A stretch of 37,896 nt of DNA from Pirellulaceae bacterium (GCA_016784735.1 JADHUC010000087.1:1-37896); one strand, 5' to 3'. Positions 28,949 through 37,874 are shown, numbered from the stretch's first letter. A program made the numbers and translations. The notes: generated by a model not told the origin, from the sequence alone.

Positions 28949-29566
28949 TCAATTCGACTCGAACGTGCAACAAGCCTCGCCATCAAGCCGGCATTTCGCC
29001 AAATGCACGTCCTCGCCGAGAAGTTCCGAAAACAGCACCCGTTCCATCACACAAACGGAGCGGTCGCCATCCGCCAAGTCAGGATAGGGGCATGCCGTTG
29101 CGGTCAAAACCGGAAGGTCGTCAGACTGTTCGACGCTGAGCGGAACCTTTCGCTCGGCGAACAGACTCGACAATGCCGTCATCCTCTCCTCCAAGGTCTT
29201 TCCTTGAATCTGGCCAGCATACATTACTGCCAGCCGTTTGGCGAGTCGCTCAACCAAACCGCGCCGGATCACGGGGTCCGGGACGGCCCAAATCTCCTGC
29301 CACAACGCTGTCGCCAAATCTGCGAAGTTCGATCCGGCTTTCCGGCGTCCCTTGTCCGTCAATTCATACCTGTGGCTCGGGCGACCGCGTCCCGATTTGT
29401 GCGACGCCCGCCCGATGTACCCGTGTGCAAGCAGGCGGTTCAGCCTTTGACGCACCGCGGTCGCCGTAACTTGTACTGCGTCAGCAAGTTGCGCAACGGT
29501 CATCGATCCACGCTTCCGCAGCAGATCAAGGATGATCGAATCGGATGAGACAAAGTCCTCTTCCAT
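28949..29566 (-). CDS. sufR: SufR-type Fe-S-sensing transcriptional regulator
   Basis: A 205-residue regulator that heads the suf operon. An N-terminal winged helix-turn-helix (ILDLLRKRGSMTVAQLADAV through TATAVRQRLNRLL, about residues 10-70) binds DNA. The C-terminal part carries Cys residues at 159, 172, 192, 199 and 200, matching the CPYP...C...KCRLDG...CC pattern of SufR-like cluster-binding regulators. In cyanobacteria and actinobacteria, SufR with a [4Fe-4S] cluster represses suf; loss of the cluster relieves it. Gene position (first, with its own promoter behind it) fits autoregulated feedback control of the whole operon. The third Cys is placed further along than in the cyanobacterial C-x12-C-x13-C pattern, so the exact ligand set is uncertain. 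Confidence 0.88.
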   Translation of the reverse strand: MEEDFVSSDSIILDLLRKRGSMTVAQLADAVQVTATAVRQRLNRLLAHGYIGRASHKSGRGRPSHRYELTDKGRRKAGSNFADLATALWQEIWAVPDPVIRRGLVERLAKRLAVMYAGQIQGKTLEERMTALSSLFAERKVPLSVEQSDDLPVLTATACPYPDLADGDRSVCVMERVLFSELLGEDVHLAKCRLDGEACCTFESN

Positions 29567-29688
29567 AGCTCGGTGTGCCTACTCGTGCGTCTACCTGCCC
29601 CTATTCTGGACTGTTTTGTTCTTCGTGGTAAGCCAAGTCATCCACGTCCACGCTAGACCTACCGCGAGTGCGCCCCTGAATTCACTGA

Positions 29689-29717
29689 ACTATATGTGTT
29701 TTTCGCAATTTTGACAA
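29689..29717 (-). promoter_or_regulatory. Sigma-70-like promoter for the sufR-nuoB-suf operon
   Basis: On the minus strand TTGTCA (29717-29712) and TATAGT (29694-29689) are separated by exactly 17 bp, each matching five of six consensus bases. Predicted transcription would start near 29682, about 115 bases before the sufR ATG. An 8-bp palindrome, TGAATTCA (29677-29684), overlaps that start point and is a possible operator. The promoter lies just beyond the coaD stop. Confidence 0.6.
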
Positions 29718-29727
29718 GTAAATGTGT

Positions 29728-30243
29728 CTAAATTACCGGGAAGGCCTCGTCCATCTTCTTTCGCACGTCCGAAATGATTTCCTTTGGCAGGAATCGAGCC
29801 AGCATTTCGTTGTTGGCCAGGGGCGTGATCTCTTTGATGAATGAACTGGACACATGCGAAAACTCTTCGTCGGCCATCAGGAACACCGTTTCGATGTCCG
29901 GGTCTAACTGACGGTTGGCCATCATCATGGTGAATTCTGCCGCGATGTCGGTCAGTGGTCGTACGCCGCGTATCATGACCATCGCTCCGCATTCGCGCAC
30001 GAACTCGACAGCCAATCCGGTGAACGTCCGCACCTCGACGTTTCCGCACGAGGTCGTCACGCGGCTCACCAGGTCGATGCGTTCTTCCGGCGAGAACAAC
30101 GCGGTTTTCCTGGTGTTGATGCCGATGCCAACGATCAGGCGATCAAACAGTCGCGAACTTCGGCGAATGACATTGAAATGGCCCAATGTGATCGGATCGA
30201 ACGATCCTGTGTAGACAGCAACGCGTGATTCAGAACTGGCCAT
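29728..30243 (-). CDS. coaD: Phosphopantetheine adenylyltransferase CoaD
   Basis: A 171-residue nucleotidyltransferase catalysing the penultimate step of coenzyme A synthesis, 4'-phosphopantetheine + ATP to dephospho-CoA + PPi, in the cytosol. The nucleotide-binding T/HxGH motif is in TGSFDPITLGHFNVIRR (residues 12-28). IRGVRPLTDIAAEF and the VSSSFIKEI segment match the family. Length is normal (160-170). It is the last gene of the plsC-cdsA-coaD cluster, 15 bp after cdsA. The suf operon promoter begins just past its stop codon. Confidence 0.95.
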   Translation of the reverse strand: MASSESRVAVYTGSFDPITLGHFNVIRRSSRLFDRLIVGIGINTRKTALFSPEERIDLVSRVTTSCGNVEVRTFTGLAVEFVRECGAMVMIRGVRPLTDIAAEFTMMMANRQLDPDIETVFLMADEEFSHVSSSFIKEITPLANNEMLARFLPKEIISDVRKKMDEAFPVI

Positions 30244-30258
30244 GTTAGTCTCGTATTC

Positions 30259-31317
30259 TTAGGAAACGTCCGAAAAGAAATACCGCGTGAGGTGGAAGAA
30301 CACAGGAGCAGCAAAACAGATCGAATCAATCCGGTCCAAGACGCCCGCATGACCTTGGACCAGCGTACCATAGTCCGCCACTCCACGATCGCGCTTGATC
30401 GCCGACATTACCATGCTGCCGGCAAATCCGGTAACGGCAATAATCATCGACATGCAGGCGGCTTCCCAAGGGCGAAACGGCGTGGCCCACCACAAAAGCG
30501 CGCCGATCAATGTCGCGCTGGCTACTCCGCCCATGAATCCCTCCCAAGTCCGACTGGCGTTGATTGCCGGCGCGATAACGCGGCGACCGGCCAGCCGGCT
30601 CCAGACGCTTTGCAGCACATCCTCCAACTGAACAATCAAGAAAAAGTAGAACAGCAACCCTGCATTCGGCAGGTGGAAGACAACATCGCGCCACCGTTCG
30701 CCTTTCGACGTGACCAGTTCCAGATTGAGCAAAGCCGGCGCATAGCTGAGGCAGTATACGCAGATGAAAAGGCCAGCTTGGATCTTGGCCGATCGCTCCA
30801 GGAAACGCTTGTGGTCGCCCCAGAATGCAATCCGTGCCGGAATGTACAGAAAAGCGTAGACGGGGATGGCGACGCTGTACAAGCCGTACAAGTCGATGTT
30901 CGGGCTCTGGCTAAGTCCGACCAGGACGTACTGGGCCGGGGTGAAGACGAAGAAGACCCAGAAAAGCGCCCGGTGGTCGCCACGGCGCGTCGGAGTCATG
31001 GTGATGAACTCGCGCAGGGCCCAGAAGGAGATCAGGCCGAACAAGACGACCGTCGGCGTCCGTCCCAGTAGGAACCCCGCCACCAAGATGGCACACATCA
31101 GCCACAAGACTCGGATGCGGTTGTTGAACCTCTCGATCAGCGCCGGATTCAGGCTGCTCTCTGGATACCGCTTGAGAAGCCAGCCAATCACGTAAGCGAT
31201 GACCAGCACACCAATCACTACGCCGAGCAGCCAGTAGATCCTGGTACTGATCACCTGAGATTGGGCGAACAATCGCAATGCAGGCCCCGTCCAATCTGTC
31301 ATCAGCGCGTTCTCCAT
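30259..31317 (-). CDS. cdsA: Phosphatidate cytidylyltransferase (CdsA family), altered signature
   Basis: A 352-residue (or 347 from ATG 31302) polytopic membrane enzyme making CDP-diacylglycerol from phosphatidate and CTP. About eight hydrophobic segments are visible from residue 27 onward. The C-terminal CDP-alcohol signature reads SAIKRDRGVADYG followed by GHAGVLDRIDS; the standard form has KD and HGG, here AD and HAG. That variant occurs in the YnbB-like branch of the family, so activity is likely but not certain. GGAG lies nine bases before ATG 31302 and favours that start. plsC ends seven bases upstream, so acyltransferase and cytidylyltransferase form successive steps in one phospholipid operon. 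Confidence 0.85.
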   Translation of the reverse strand: MENALMTDWTGPALRLFAQSQVISTRIYWLLGVVIGVLVIAYVIGWLLKRYPESSLNPALIERFNNRIRVLWLMCAILVAGFLLGRTPTVVLFGLISFWALREFITMTPTRRGDHRALFWVFFVFTPAQYVLVGLSQSPNIDLYGLYSVAIPVYAFLYIPARIAFWGDHKRFLERSAKIQAGLFICVYCLSYAPALLNLELVTSKGERWRDVVFHLPNAGLLFYFFLIVQLEDVLQSVWSRLAGRRVIAPAINASRTWEGFMGGVASATLIGALLWWATPFRPWEAACMSMIIAVTGFAGSMVMSAIKRDRGVADYGTLVQGHAGVLDRIDSICFAAPVFFHLTRYFFSDVS

Positions 31318-31323
31318 GTTTCC

Positions 31324-31929
31324 CTACATGTCTTTCAGACGCTTGACCGCCTCACGGGCCCGTGCCAGGAATTCCGTCTTGGGCTCACTCTGCTCCAGCC
31401 ACATGGGCGGGCCGAGGGTGATGCAACTCAAGAGCGGAACCGGCAGGATTTCGCCGCGCGGCAAGACGCGATTCAAGTTGTCCATGTAGACGGGAACCAG
31501 TTCCAGATCCGGGCGTTTCTTGCTCAAGTAGTACAAGCCACTTTTGAACTCGCCCATCTCCTCGCCGGCCGCTCTACCGCCCTCCGGAAACACGATCAGC
31601 GAGTAGACATCGCTCATCTCGCGAATCATCAACTCGACCGGGCTCTTGTGTACCTTGACCTTCTTTCGATCGATCAGCAAAACGTTGAAGGACTTGGCAA
31701 CATGACGCCTTACGGGCCCTCGATCCCAGTAGTCCTTGGCCGCAACCGCTCGCGTCACGGGGCGCAGTTCCTTTGGCAGGCAGGACCATAGGACCAGAGC
31801 GTCCAAGTGACTTGTGTGGTTGGCGAAGTACACACGCTGACAGTTATCCGGCTGACAGCCGATCCATCGCACACTGGCGCCGCTCAACATCTTGCCAAGG
31901 AATGCCAGCAGCGGGGCGGTCACGCGCAT
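31324..31929 (-). CDS. plsC: 1-acyl-sn-glycerol-3-phosphate acyltransferase-like (PlsC family)
   Basis: A 201-residue membrane-associated acyltransferase. The catalytic HX4D motif is NHTSHLD (about residue 37-43), and the substrate-binding FPEG is in IVFPEGGRAAG. It transfers an acyl chain to lysophosphatidate to give phosphatidate, the substrate of the next gene product (CdsA). The protein is shorter than the common 240 residues at the N-terminus, with a single short hydrophobic segment. A role with other acyl acceptors cannot be ruled out. It follows ilvB by 58 bp. Confidence 0.85.
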   Translation of the reverse strand: MRVTAPLLAFLGKMLSGASVRWIGCQPDNCQRVYFANHTSHLDALVLWSCLPKELRPVTRAVAAKDYWDRGPVRRHVAKSFNVLLIDRKKVKVHKSPVELMIREMSDVYSLIVFPEGGRAAGEEMGEFKSGLYYLSKKRPDLELVPVYMDNLNRVLPRGEILPVPLLSCITLGPPMWLEQSEPKTEFLARAREAVKRLKDM

Positions 31930-31987
31930 AACTTCAGTTCTCCGCCGGGATGACCAAAGCCATCGGGAGCACGGGACGCAAACGCGT

Positions 31988-33757
31988 CTACTCCAGAATT
32001 ATGTCGTCCACTGTGTGGTTCGCCGGAATCATCGGCAACACGTGCTCCTGGTAGGGGGTCTTGACGTCCAGCACGTACGGTCCATCGTAGTTGATCATCT
32101 CCTCGATCGCCGCCGTCAAATCGGCCTTGTCGCGCACCGTGGACGCTCCCGCCGCGTATCCTTTGGCGATCTGAACGAAGTCCGGGTAGTATTCGGCGGC
32201 GTAAGCGTCGTTGCCCTTCCCCGTCGCTTCCGCATGATGGACTGGCCCAAGATACGTGTGGGCTCGATTTCCGGCCATGAACCGGTCCTCCCACTGGACC
32301 ACCATGCCTAGATGCTGGTTGTTCAGCAGCATCACTTTCACGGGCAGGCGCTCGCAGTGGCAAGTCGCCAGTTCCTGAATATTCATCTGCAGGCTGCCGT
32401 CCCCGTCGATGTCAACCACCAACGCATCAGGATGGGCGGCCTGGGCACCCATGGCAGCGGGAAGGCCAAATCCCATTGTGCCCAACCCACCGCTGGAAAG
32501 CCATCTCTGCGGCTCCTGGAATTGGATGAACTGAGCCGCCCACATTTGATGTTGACCGACGCCGGTCGCGAAGATCGTGGTGCGGTCCTGCGTCAGTCGA
32601 GAGATTTCCGAGATTGCGTGTTGCGGGAGGATTCCATCGAACTGTTCATCGTAATGGAAGGGGTACGCTTTCTTCCACTGTTGGCATTGCGCGACCCACT
32701 CGTCGATGTCGTCCTTCGGTTCGACGATCTTGTTCAACTCCTCGATGGCGTACTTGATATCGCTGTGGATGGGAATATGGGCCGGCTTGTTCTTGTTCAG
32801 TTCGGACGGATCGATGTCGATGTGCACGATCTTGGCGTGCTTGGCGAATTCCGTCAGTTTCCCGGTTACGCGATCATCGAACCGCACGCCGAAGGCAAGT
32901 AGCAGGTCGCAGTCGCGAACGGCCCAGTTGGAATAGACACTGCCGTGCATTCCCAGCATGTCCATACACAGCGGATGCGCGCTGGGCAAGACCCCCAAGC
33001 CCAACAGCGTCATCGTCACGGGGATGCCCGTCTTCTGGACCAACTCGCGCAGATCGCCGCTGGCGCCCGCCGAGATGATGCCGCCGCCGCAATAAAGCAC
33101 CGGCCGTTTCGCCAGTTTGATTTCCTCCGCCACTTGTTTGATCTGCTCGTGACTCGCATGCGGCGGTCGGATGTTCTGGTATCCCGGCAGATTCATCGGC
33201 ACGTCCCAATCGACCGCTGCCTTTTCCATCTGCACGTCCTTGGGCATGTCGATCAAGACCGGGCCCGGGCGACCGGTGGTGGCGACGTGGAACGCTTCCT
33301 TCATGACGCGGGGCAGATCGGCGATGTCCGTCACCAGGTAGTGATGCTTGGTAATGCCGCGGCAGACCTCGACAATGGGAGTCTCCTGAAACGCGTCCGA
33401 GCCGATCGCAGGTCTTGTGACCTGGCCGGTGATGGCGATGATCGGAATGCTGTCCAATTTGGCGTCGGCGATCGCGGTCACCAAGTTGGTGGCTCCCGGT
33501 CCGCTGGTCGCCATACAGACCCCGGGCTTTCCCGTCGTACGGGCGTAGCCCTGCGCCGCAAACGACCCACCCTGCTCGTGCCGCGGGAGAATGGTGCGTA
33601 GCCTATCGGAGAAACGCGTGAGGGCTTGGTGAAGTGGCATGCTGGCCCCACCCGGATACGCGAACAGCACATCGACGCCATGATCGACCAACGATTGAAC
33701 CAGGATGTCGGCGCCGGTCATGACTTGGGATTCGGTGGCTTGTTCGGCGGTAGCCAT
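31988..33757 (-). CDS. ilvB: Acetolactate synthase large subunit IlvB
   Basis: About 589 residues from ATG 33757. A TPP-dependent enzyme that makes 2-acetolactate from pyruvate (or acetohydroxybutyrate) for valine, leucine and isoleucine synthesis in the cytosol. The N-terminal Pyr domain has the catalytic Glu in RHEQGGSFAAQGYAR. The central FAD-fold domain contains the LGLGVLPSAHPL region. The C-terminal TPP motif runs from GDGSLQMN to NN in VMLLNNQHLGM. The regulatory small subunit IlvN/IlvH is not encoded next to it, unlike the usual ilvBN pair, so it must be elsewhere. Start choice: AGGAG is two bases from ATG 33763 but eight from ATG 33757, and the latter is preferred. Confidence 0.93.
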   Translation of the reverse strand: MATAEQATESQVMTGADILVQSLVDHGVDVLFAYPGGASMPLHQALTRFSDRLRTILPRHEQGGSFAAQGYARTTGKPGVCMATSGPGATNLVTAIADAKLDSIPIIAITGQVTRPAIGSDAFQETPIVEVCRGITKHHYLVTDIADLPRVMKEAFHVATTGRPGPVLIDMPKDVQMEKAAVDWDVPMNLPGYQNIRPPHASHEQIKQVAEEIKLAKRPVLYCGGGIISAGASGDLRELVQKTGIPVTMTLLGLGVLPSAHPLCMDMLGMHGSVYSNWAVRDCDLLLAFGVRFDDRVTGKLTEFAKHAKIVHIDIDPSELNKNKPAHIPIHSDIKYAIEELNKIVEPKDDIDEWVAQCQQWKKAYPFHYDEQFDGILPQHAISEISRLTQDRTTIFATGVGQHQMWAAQFIQFQEPQRWLSSGGLGTMGFGLPAAMGAQAAHPDALVVDIDGDGSLQMNIQELATCHCERLPVKVMLLNNQHLGMVVQWEDRFMAGNRAHTYLGPVHHAEATGKGNDAYAAEYYPDFVQIAKGYAAGASTVRDKADLTAAIEEMINYDGPYVLDVKTPYQEHVLPMIPANHTVDDIILE

Positions 33758-33770
33758 AGGCATATCTCCT
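33755..33770 (-). promoter_or_regulatory. Ribosome binding site deciding the ilvB start
   Basis: On the minus strand AGGAG (33770-33766) is followed by ATG at 33763 (two-base spacing, too close) and ATG at 33757 (eight bases, ideal). The second ATG is the likely start. Confidence 0.65.
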
Positions 33771-33826
33771 CGCAGATACTTCGTTCTTTTTGGGGGCCCG
33801 TCCAAGAAAGCGATCTGGGGCGATCT

Positions 33827-33856
33827 GGTGGGCCGCGAAGATTTGGCCCACCCTAC
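33827..33856. repeat. Family B single unit in the ilvB leader
   Basis: A 30-nt unit matching the right arm of the 7900-7992 palindrome with one base missing and one change (ATTTGG for ACTTGG). GGTGGGCC and GGCCCACC flank a ten-base loop, so a single stem of 8 bp forms. It lies about 65 bp upstream of the ilvB start; no partner arm exists nearby. Confidence 0.85.
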
Positions 33857-34065
33857 TTGGTTGCGACCGAAGCCGCATCAGGATGCGAAAACACGACAAA
33901 CATGTAACTCTAACGCGTGGCCCCAGTATTTTCAACCGAGCGACGCGAGGACTCGCGACCTAAGTGCAGCGGCGAGAACGTATTGCGCTGTGTCGGGATA
34001 GACGAAGCCCGACTACTTGTGGATTGGGATTTCGGAGCGGTTATCGTAACTCGTCGAATACCGCT

Positions 34066-36990
34066 TCAGAGAGCCGAAGATGGCCCGGCCACACTCCCCG
34101 CCGGTTGATCGCCGTCCGCCGGAACGATCGGTAAGACGGCGTGGTCAACCCCGGCCGGCGTTCCATCGCCCGCATTCCGAGCAGGGTTGCTTTCCCGCTC
34201 GTCAAGTGCGTAGTCCGCAGGTCCTTGCAGATCTTCGGTCAATTCCAGAGGCGGTTCTTTCGTCCAGTTCAAACCGAACCGAGGGGGGGTCTCCTCTTTG
34301 TACCAGGCTTCGTCGCGCTGGTCGAAGCCGCTGTCGACATACTGCCTTGGATCGCCCGTCGGACTGATGCGCAGCAACGTCATCGAACCGGGATAGAAGT
34401 TGTCGCCTCCCCGCACATACAGGCGCCCGTCGATGTCACCACTGTCGCTGGCCCCTTTCCATTCGATCACCGGCGCGCCCGGATCGGTGACGTACACGAT
34501 CGAATACGTGCATTTGGTCTCCCAAACCGGTTGAAAGGACGTTTCGTCCGTCGAGAAACGGCACATCCCCTGGGCAAGCACGGCGGTTACGTGCTGGAGC
34601 GTTACTTCATTGGGACCGTCCTCCAACCTTGGTCTCGCCTGAGTCCCTCCCACATCCACCAACCTGTCGGAGGTGACCAACAAACATTGTTGGCAGGCAA
34701 AGCGGAAGGGCGACACTTCCTTGGCGTGAACGATCGTCGCCTGTCCTCGAACGATGCACTGGTGAAGGCTGATGTACGGCCCAGGCTTCTTCGTTGCAGT
34801 CTGCGTCTCAAAACCTGTACCGTTCACGATCTCGAATACGGCAACACGAGGCTGCAAACGCCTTCCATTCTCATCGATGTTCCGCACCGTGACCACCGAG
34901 TCCCGAATCTTCAAGCTGATGATGTGCCGAAGGCGAAACAGCGACCAGCCATCGGCTGATTCCTCAGGAAGTTCGAAACGCAGATTCACACCCTGCCAGT
35001 CCAATTCGATCGGCCCCAAATGGATCATCTGACGGTCCTGGGCCATGTCCTCGAAGCTTGGCCGAAAGACGATCGTCGGTTTGAATCCGGTGCCGTTGCG
35101 AACGGTCAACTGTTTGGATGTCACGTCGAACGGGCGTTCCTCGCGCATTCCATCGAAGTGCAGTTCGATCGTGTCGACGCCCTTTGCCGCTGCCTCCTGA
35201 CAAGCCGCGGCCAACGATTCGACAACGACGGCATCGACCGGCGTGTCTCCGCCCAACGGGCCGACGATAATCCGTTCAGCGAGTGCGTCCTGGGGCTTGG
35301 CGGAGGTCATATCGGTATTCGGCGGTTCGTTGTCGTCGGTTGCATCGATTGGCTTGGCCGAAGATGGATCGGTCGTCGACGAATCAGCGTCGGGCGTGTC
35401 CTGCACGCCAGCCGGGACTTCAGCGGGGCGATCGGCGCCCGATTCAGGCTTTGGCTTTACCGTTCTCGTTTGCTTGGGCACGGGCAACGCGTCTTTGGAC
35501 GGGGGCAGCGATTCCTTAGGCTCAGCGTCCGTCGGTTCGGCGTCAGTGTTTGTAGACGACGGTTTGGCATGCGGTTTGGCCCCGGTGTCCTCGACCGTGC
35601 GGCTCGTATCCTTGGACGCGCCACTGTCGCGTTCTTCGTCCGACTTGACTGCGGGTTTTGGAGCCGGCGTTTCGACTTCTGGTCTGTCGAGTGGCGCGAG
35701 TTCGACCCTGGTGCCGATGATGTCGTCGCTTGGGTCGGTCGACCATACTTTGTCCAACGCAAACACGGCCACCATCAGCACAGCCAAGGGAATTGCCCAA
35801 GGAAGACAGCGTATCGCAAGCGACAAACCGGGCTGTCGATCCCTGCCGGGGGTGCCGTTGCGGGTGATGCCCGGGAGGTCAAGGCGTTCCGCCACCGAGT
35901 CCAAATCGGCCATCAATTCTCTAGGCTGCTGGTAGCGATCAACGGGCTTCTTCTCCAGCAGCTTGCTCATGATCTCGACGACCTGCTCGTCCAGATCGGG
36001 GCGAACATGGCGCGGATCAGACGGTTCCTCGCCGCTGTGCTTCAGCAGTTTTTGCAGGACCGTGCCTTCGGGAAACGGCGGCCTCCCCGTGAGCATGAAA
36101 TACAAAGTGCAGCCCAGCGAATAGAGATCGCTTCGGACATCGGCCGCGCGCGGGTCCCGCGCTTGTTCGGGCGAGATGTAGTCGAACGTGCCCAAGGTCA
36201 CGCCACTGGCTGTAATATCCTCGGACTCCGGATCCAGGCGATGGTGCCGCGCAAGGCCCATATCCACCAGCTTGGCTCGCCCTTGCGCGGTAACTAACAC
36301 GTTCGACGGCTTGATGTCTCGGTGAACCAGACCGCGCTGGCACGCATGTTCCAGAGCCACCGTCACTTGGCGTACATAACTGATTGCCTCGTCCAGCGGC
36401 ATCGCACCGTTCTGTTTCACCAGGTCGCGGATGTTAATGCCTTCGATGAACTCGAAAACGATGTAGTGCAGCCCTTGGTCCTGGCCGACATGGTAGACGC
36501 GGGCAATGTTCTCGTGCTCCAGCTTGGCGGCGTTCTGGGCTTCTTTCTGAAAACGCCGAAGCGTTTCTGTATCGGTGCGGCTTCCCGTCAGTACCTTGAC
36601 CGCCACCGTCCGGTTCAATTTGGTGTCCAACGCTCGGAACACGGCCCCCATGCCGCCCCCGCCCACGAATTTCTCGAGGTTCAGGTGTTCGAGCGACGCG
36701 CCTTCCAGCAGCTTCCCCAGTTCCTTCGAAGTGCCGGTGATGATCGGGATTTCCCCGTTGACGGATGACTGCACGACGGGCCGGTCCTTCGAAATGACCG
36801 TTTCCTGTAACTCCAGGAAATCGTCGCCGTTCGAACCGCCGCCAGCCTGCGCGTCCGCGAAATCGTCGACCGCCGGATCGTGGGCGCGTGCAAATGGCTC
36901 ACCGGACGGCTTCGTCAGCTCGATATTGCTTGACGGATCCGACAAGTCGGGCGGCCGATCGGGTCTCTGGTCCGTTGTGCTACTGCCCAT
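34066..36990 (-). CDS. Membrane Ser/Thr protein kinase (PknB-like) with beta-helix-like extracytoplasmic domain
   Basis: About 974 residues from ATG 36990; a longer reading begins at a TTG and is less likely. The cytosolic kinase domain (about 100-370) is intact: G-loop GGGGMGAVF, VAVK lysine, HRDIKPSN (about 222), DMG in place of DFG (about 241) and SPEQARDP. Hydrophobic residues about 387-412 form one membrane segment. A roughly 190-residue linker rich in Pro, Asp, Lys and Ser follows. The final 340 residues look like a right-handed parallel beta-helix, with VRNGTGFKP and EIVNGTGFE repeats and many short beta strands. The layout suggests transmission of an extracytoplasmic signal, perhaps carbohydrate binding, to cytosolic phosphorylation. 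No phosphatase or target gene is adjacent. Confidence 0.88.
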   Translation of the reverse strand: MGSSTTDQRPDRPPDLSDPSSNIELTKPSGEPFARAHDPAVDDFADAQAGGGSNGDDFLELQETVISKDRPVVQSSVNGEIPIITGTSKELGKLLEGASLEHLNLEKFVGGGGMGAVFRALDTKLNRTVAVKVLTGSRTDTETLRRFQKEAQNAAKLEHENIARVYHVGQDQGLHYIVFEFIEGINIRDLVKQNGAMPLDEAISYVRQVTVALEHACQRGLVHRDIKPSNVLVTAQGRAKLVDMGLARHHRLDPESEDITASGVTLGTFDYISPEQARDPRAADVRSDLYSLGCTLYFMLTGRPPFPEGTVLQKLLKHSGEEPSDPRHVRPDLDEQVVEIMSKLLEKKPVDRYQQPRELMADLDSVAERLDLPGITRNGTPGRDRQPGLSLAIRCLPWAIPLAVLMVAVFALDKVWSTDPSDDIIGTRVELAPLDRPEVETPAPKPAVKSDEERDSGASKDTSRTVEDTGAKPHAKPSSTNTDAEPTDAEPKESLPPSKDALPVPKQTRTVKPKPESGADRPAEVPAGVQDTPDADSSTTDPSSAKPIDATDDNEPPNTDMTSAKPQDALAERIIVGPLGGDTPVDAVVVESLAAACQEAAAKGVDTIELHFDGMREERPFDVTSKQLTVRNGTGFKPTIVFRPSFEDMAQDRQMIHLGPIELDWQGVNLRFELPEESADGWSLFRLRHIISLKIRDSVVTVRNIDENGRRLQPRVAVFEIVNGTGFETQTATKKPGPYISLHQCIVRGQATIVHAKEVSPFRFACQQCLLVTSDRLVDVGGTQARPRLEDGPNEVTLQHVTAVLAQGMCRFSTDETSFQPVWETKCTYSIVYVTDPGAPVIEWKGASDSGDIDGRLYVRGGDNFYPGSMTLLRISPTGDPRQYVDSGFDQRDEAWYKEETPPRFGLNWTKEPPLELTEDLQGPADYALDERESNPARNAGDGTPAGVDHAVLPIVPADGDQPAGSVAGPSSAL

Positions 36991-37346
36991 CAAAGTCTCA
37001 ACTTGCGTAACTCCAACATTGCGCGGGACTGGGCGACGACGTCGTCTGGGAACTGAAGGGAATCCGTCCAAGCGAAAGAAGATGGCGTCTCCGAGACGTT
37101 CGTCCCTGCTTTCACTTCCCCCACCCTAAAGAGAATAGCATACCCTGCCTGCGTAACGGTCCTGGAGTCTTGTGCCGGAATCGGCTGATATTCGAGAAAA
37201 GCATCCGGTTGTCATTGTATTCGCGCCGCGCGTCGGATTCAACAATCTGTAGCGGATTCGCGGGAGATTGTGGCGGATGGCCCGCTGTAAGGACGCGGCT
37301 CGGATATTAACATGGTACGCAACTCGAAGCGCAACGGATCATTGTC
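36991..37346. other. Divergent intergenic region between kinase and sulfatase genes
   Basis: The 356-bp gap between the kinase ATG and the sulfatase ATG should contain both promoters. No convincing -35/-10 pair, operator dyad, RNA gene or palindrome was found. The part nearest the kinase is an open reading frame of low complexity (RRRRR-rich) that is not considered coding. Confidence 0.4.
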
Positions 37347-37874
37347 ATGCAACGAAAACGACCTTTTTTGCCAGCACTCGCAGTCATTGGGGCAATCGCA
37401 ATCGCGGCGTCTGTGCCGATTGTGCCGAAAGCCCATGCAGAATCCGCCCCAAAGCCAAACATCCTGATGGTCCTGGTGGATGACCTGGGCTTCGGAGATT
37501 TGAGCTCCTACGGTGCCACGGATCTCCAATCGCCGGGTATCGACGAGCTAGTCGGCTCGGGCATTCGGTTCGACAATTTCTACGCCAACTGCCCCGTGTG
37601 TTCGCCGACGCTAGCCTCCTTATTGACCGGTCGATACCAGGAGCTAGTAGGGGTTCCCGGTGTCATTCGCACACATGACGACAACAATTGGGGGTATCTG
37701 GCACCCGACGCGGTGTTTCTACCGGAGGTGCTGAAGCGAGCCGGTTACCACACAGCGATCGTTGAGAAGTGGCATTTGGGCCTTGAAGAGCCGAATCGGC
37801 CCAACGATCGCGCCATGATTAGAGTACTCCTGTGGGCCTCGCAAAGCTCGGCCTACGTTACCACGCTCGTTTAA
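37347..37874 (+). pseudogene. Sulfatase, decayed and truncated
   Basis: A 175-residue open frame beginning as a normal exported sulfatase: Sec signal peptide (residues 1-31), the metal site DD at 45-46 in ILMVLVDDLGFGD, then the active-site region and the KWHLG motif. Two conserved positions are lost: CSPTLASLLTGR has Leu89 where the C-x-P-x-R motif requires Arg for formylglycine maturation and catalysis, and VEKWHLG has Glu140 for the usual Gly. Homology stops after PNRPNDR (about residue 155), followed by 20 unrelated codons, and the stop TAA lies inside a family A palindrome. Full-length sulfatases have 450-550 residues, so about two thirds is missing. The rest may lie beyond the window edge. 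Confidence 0.75.
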
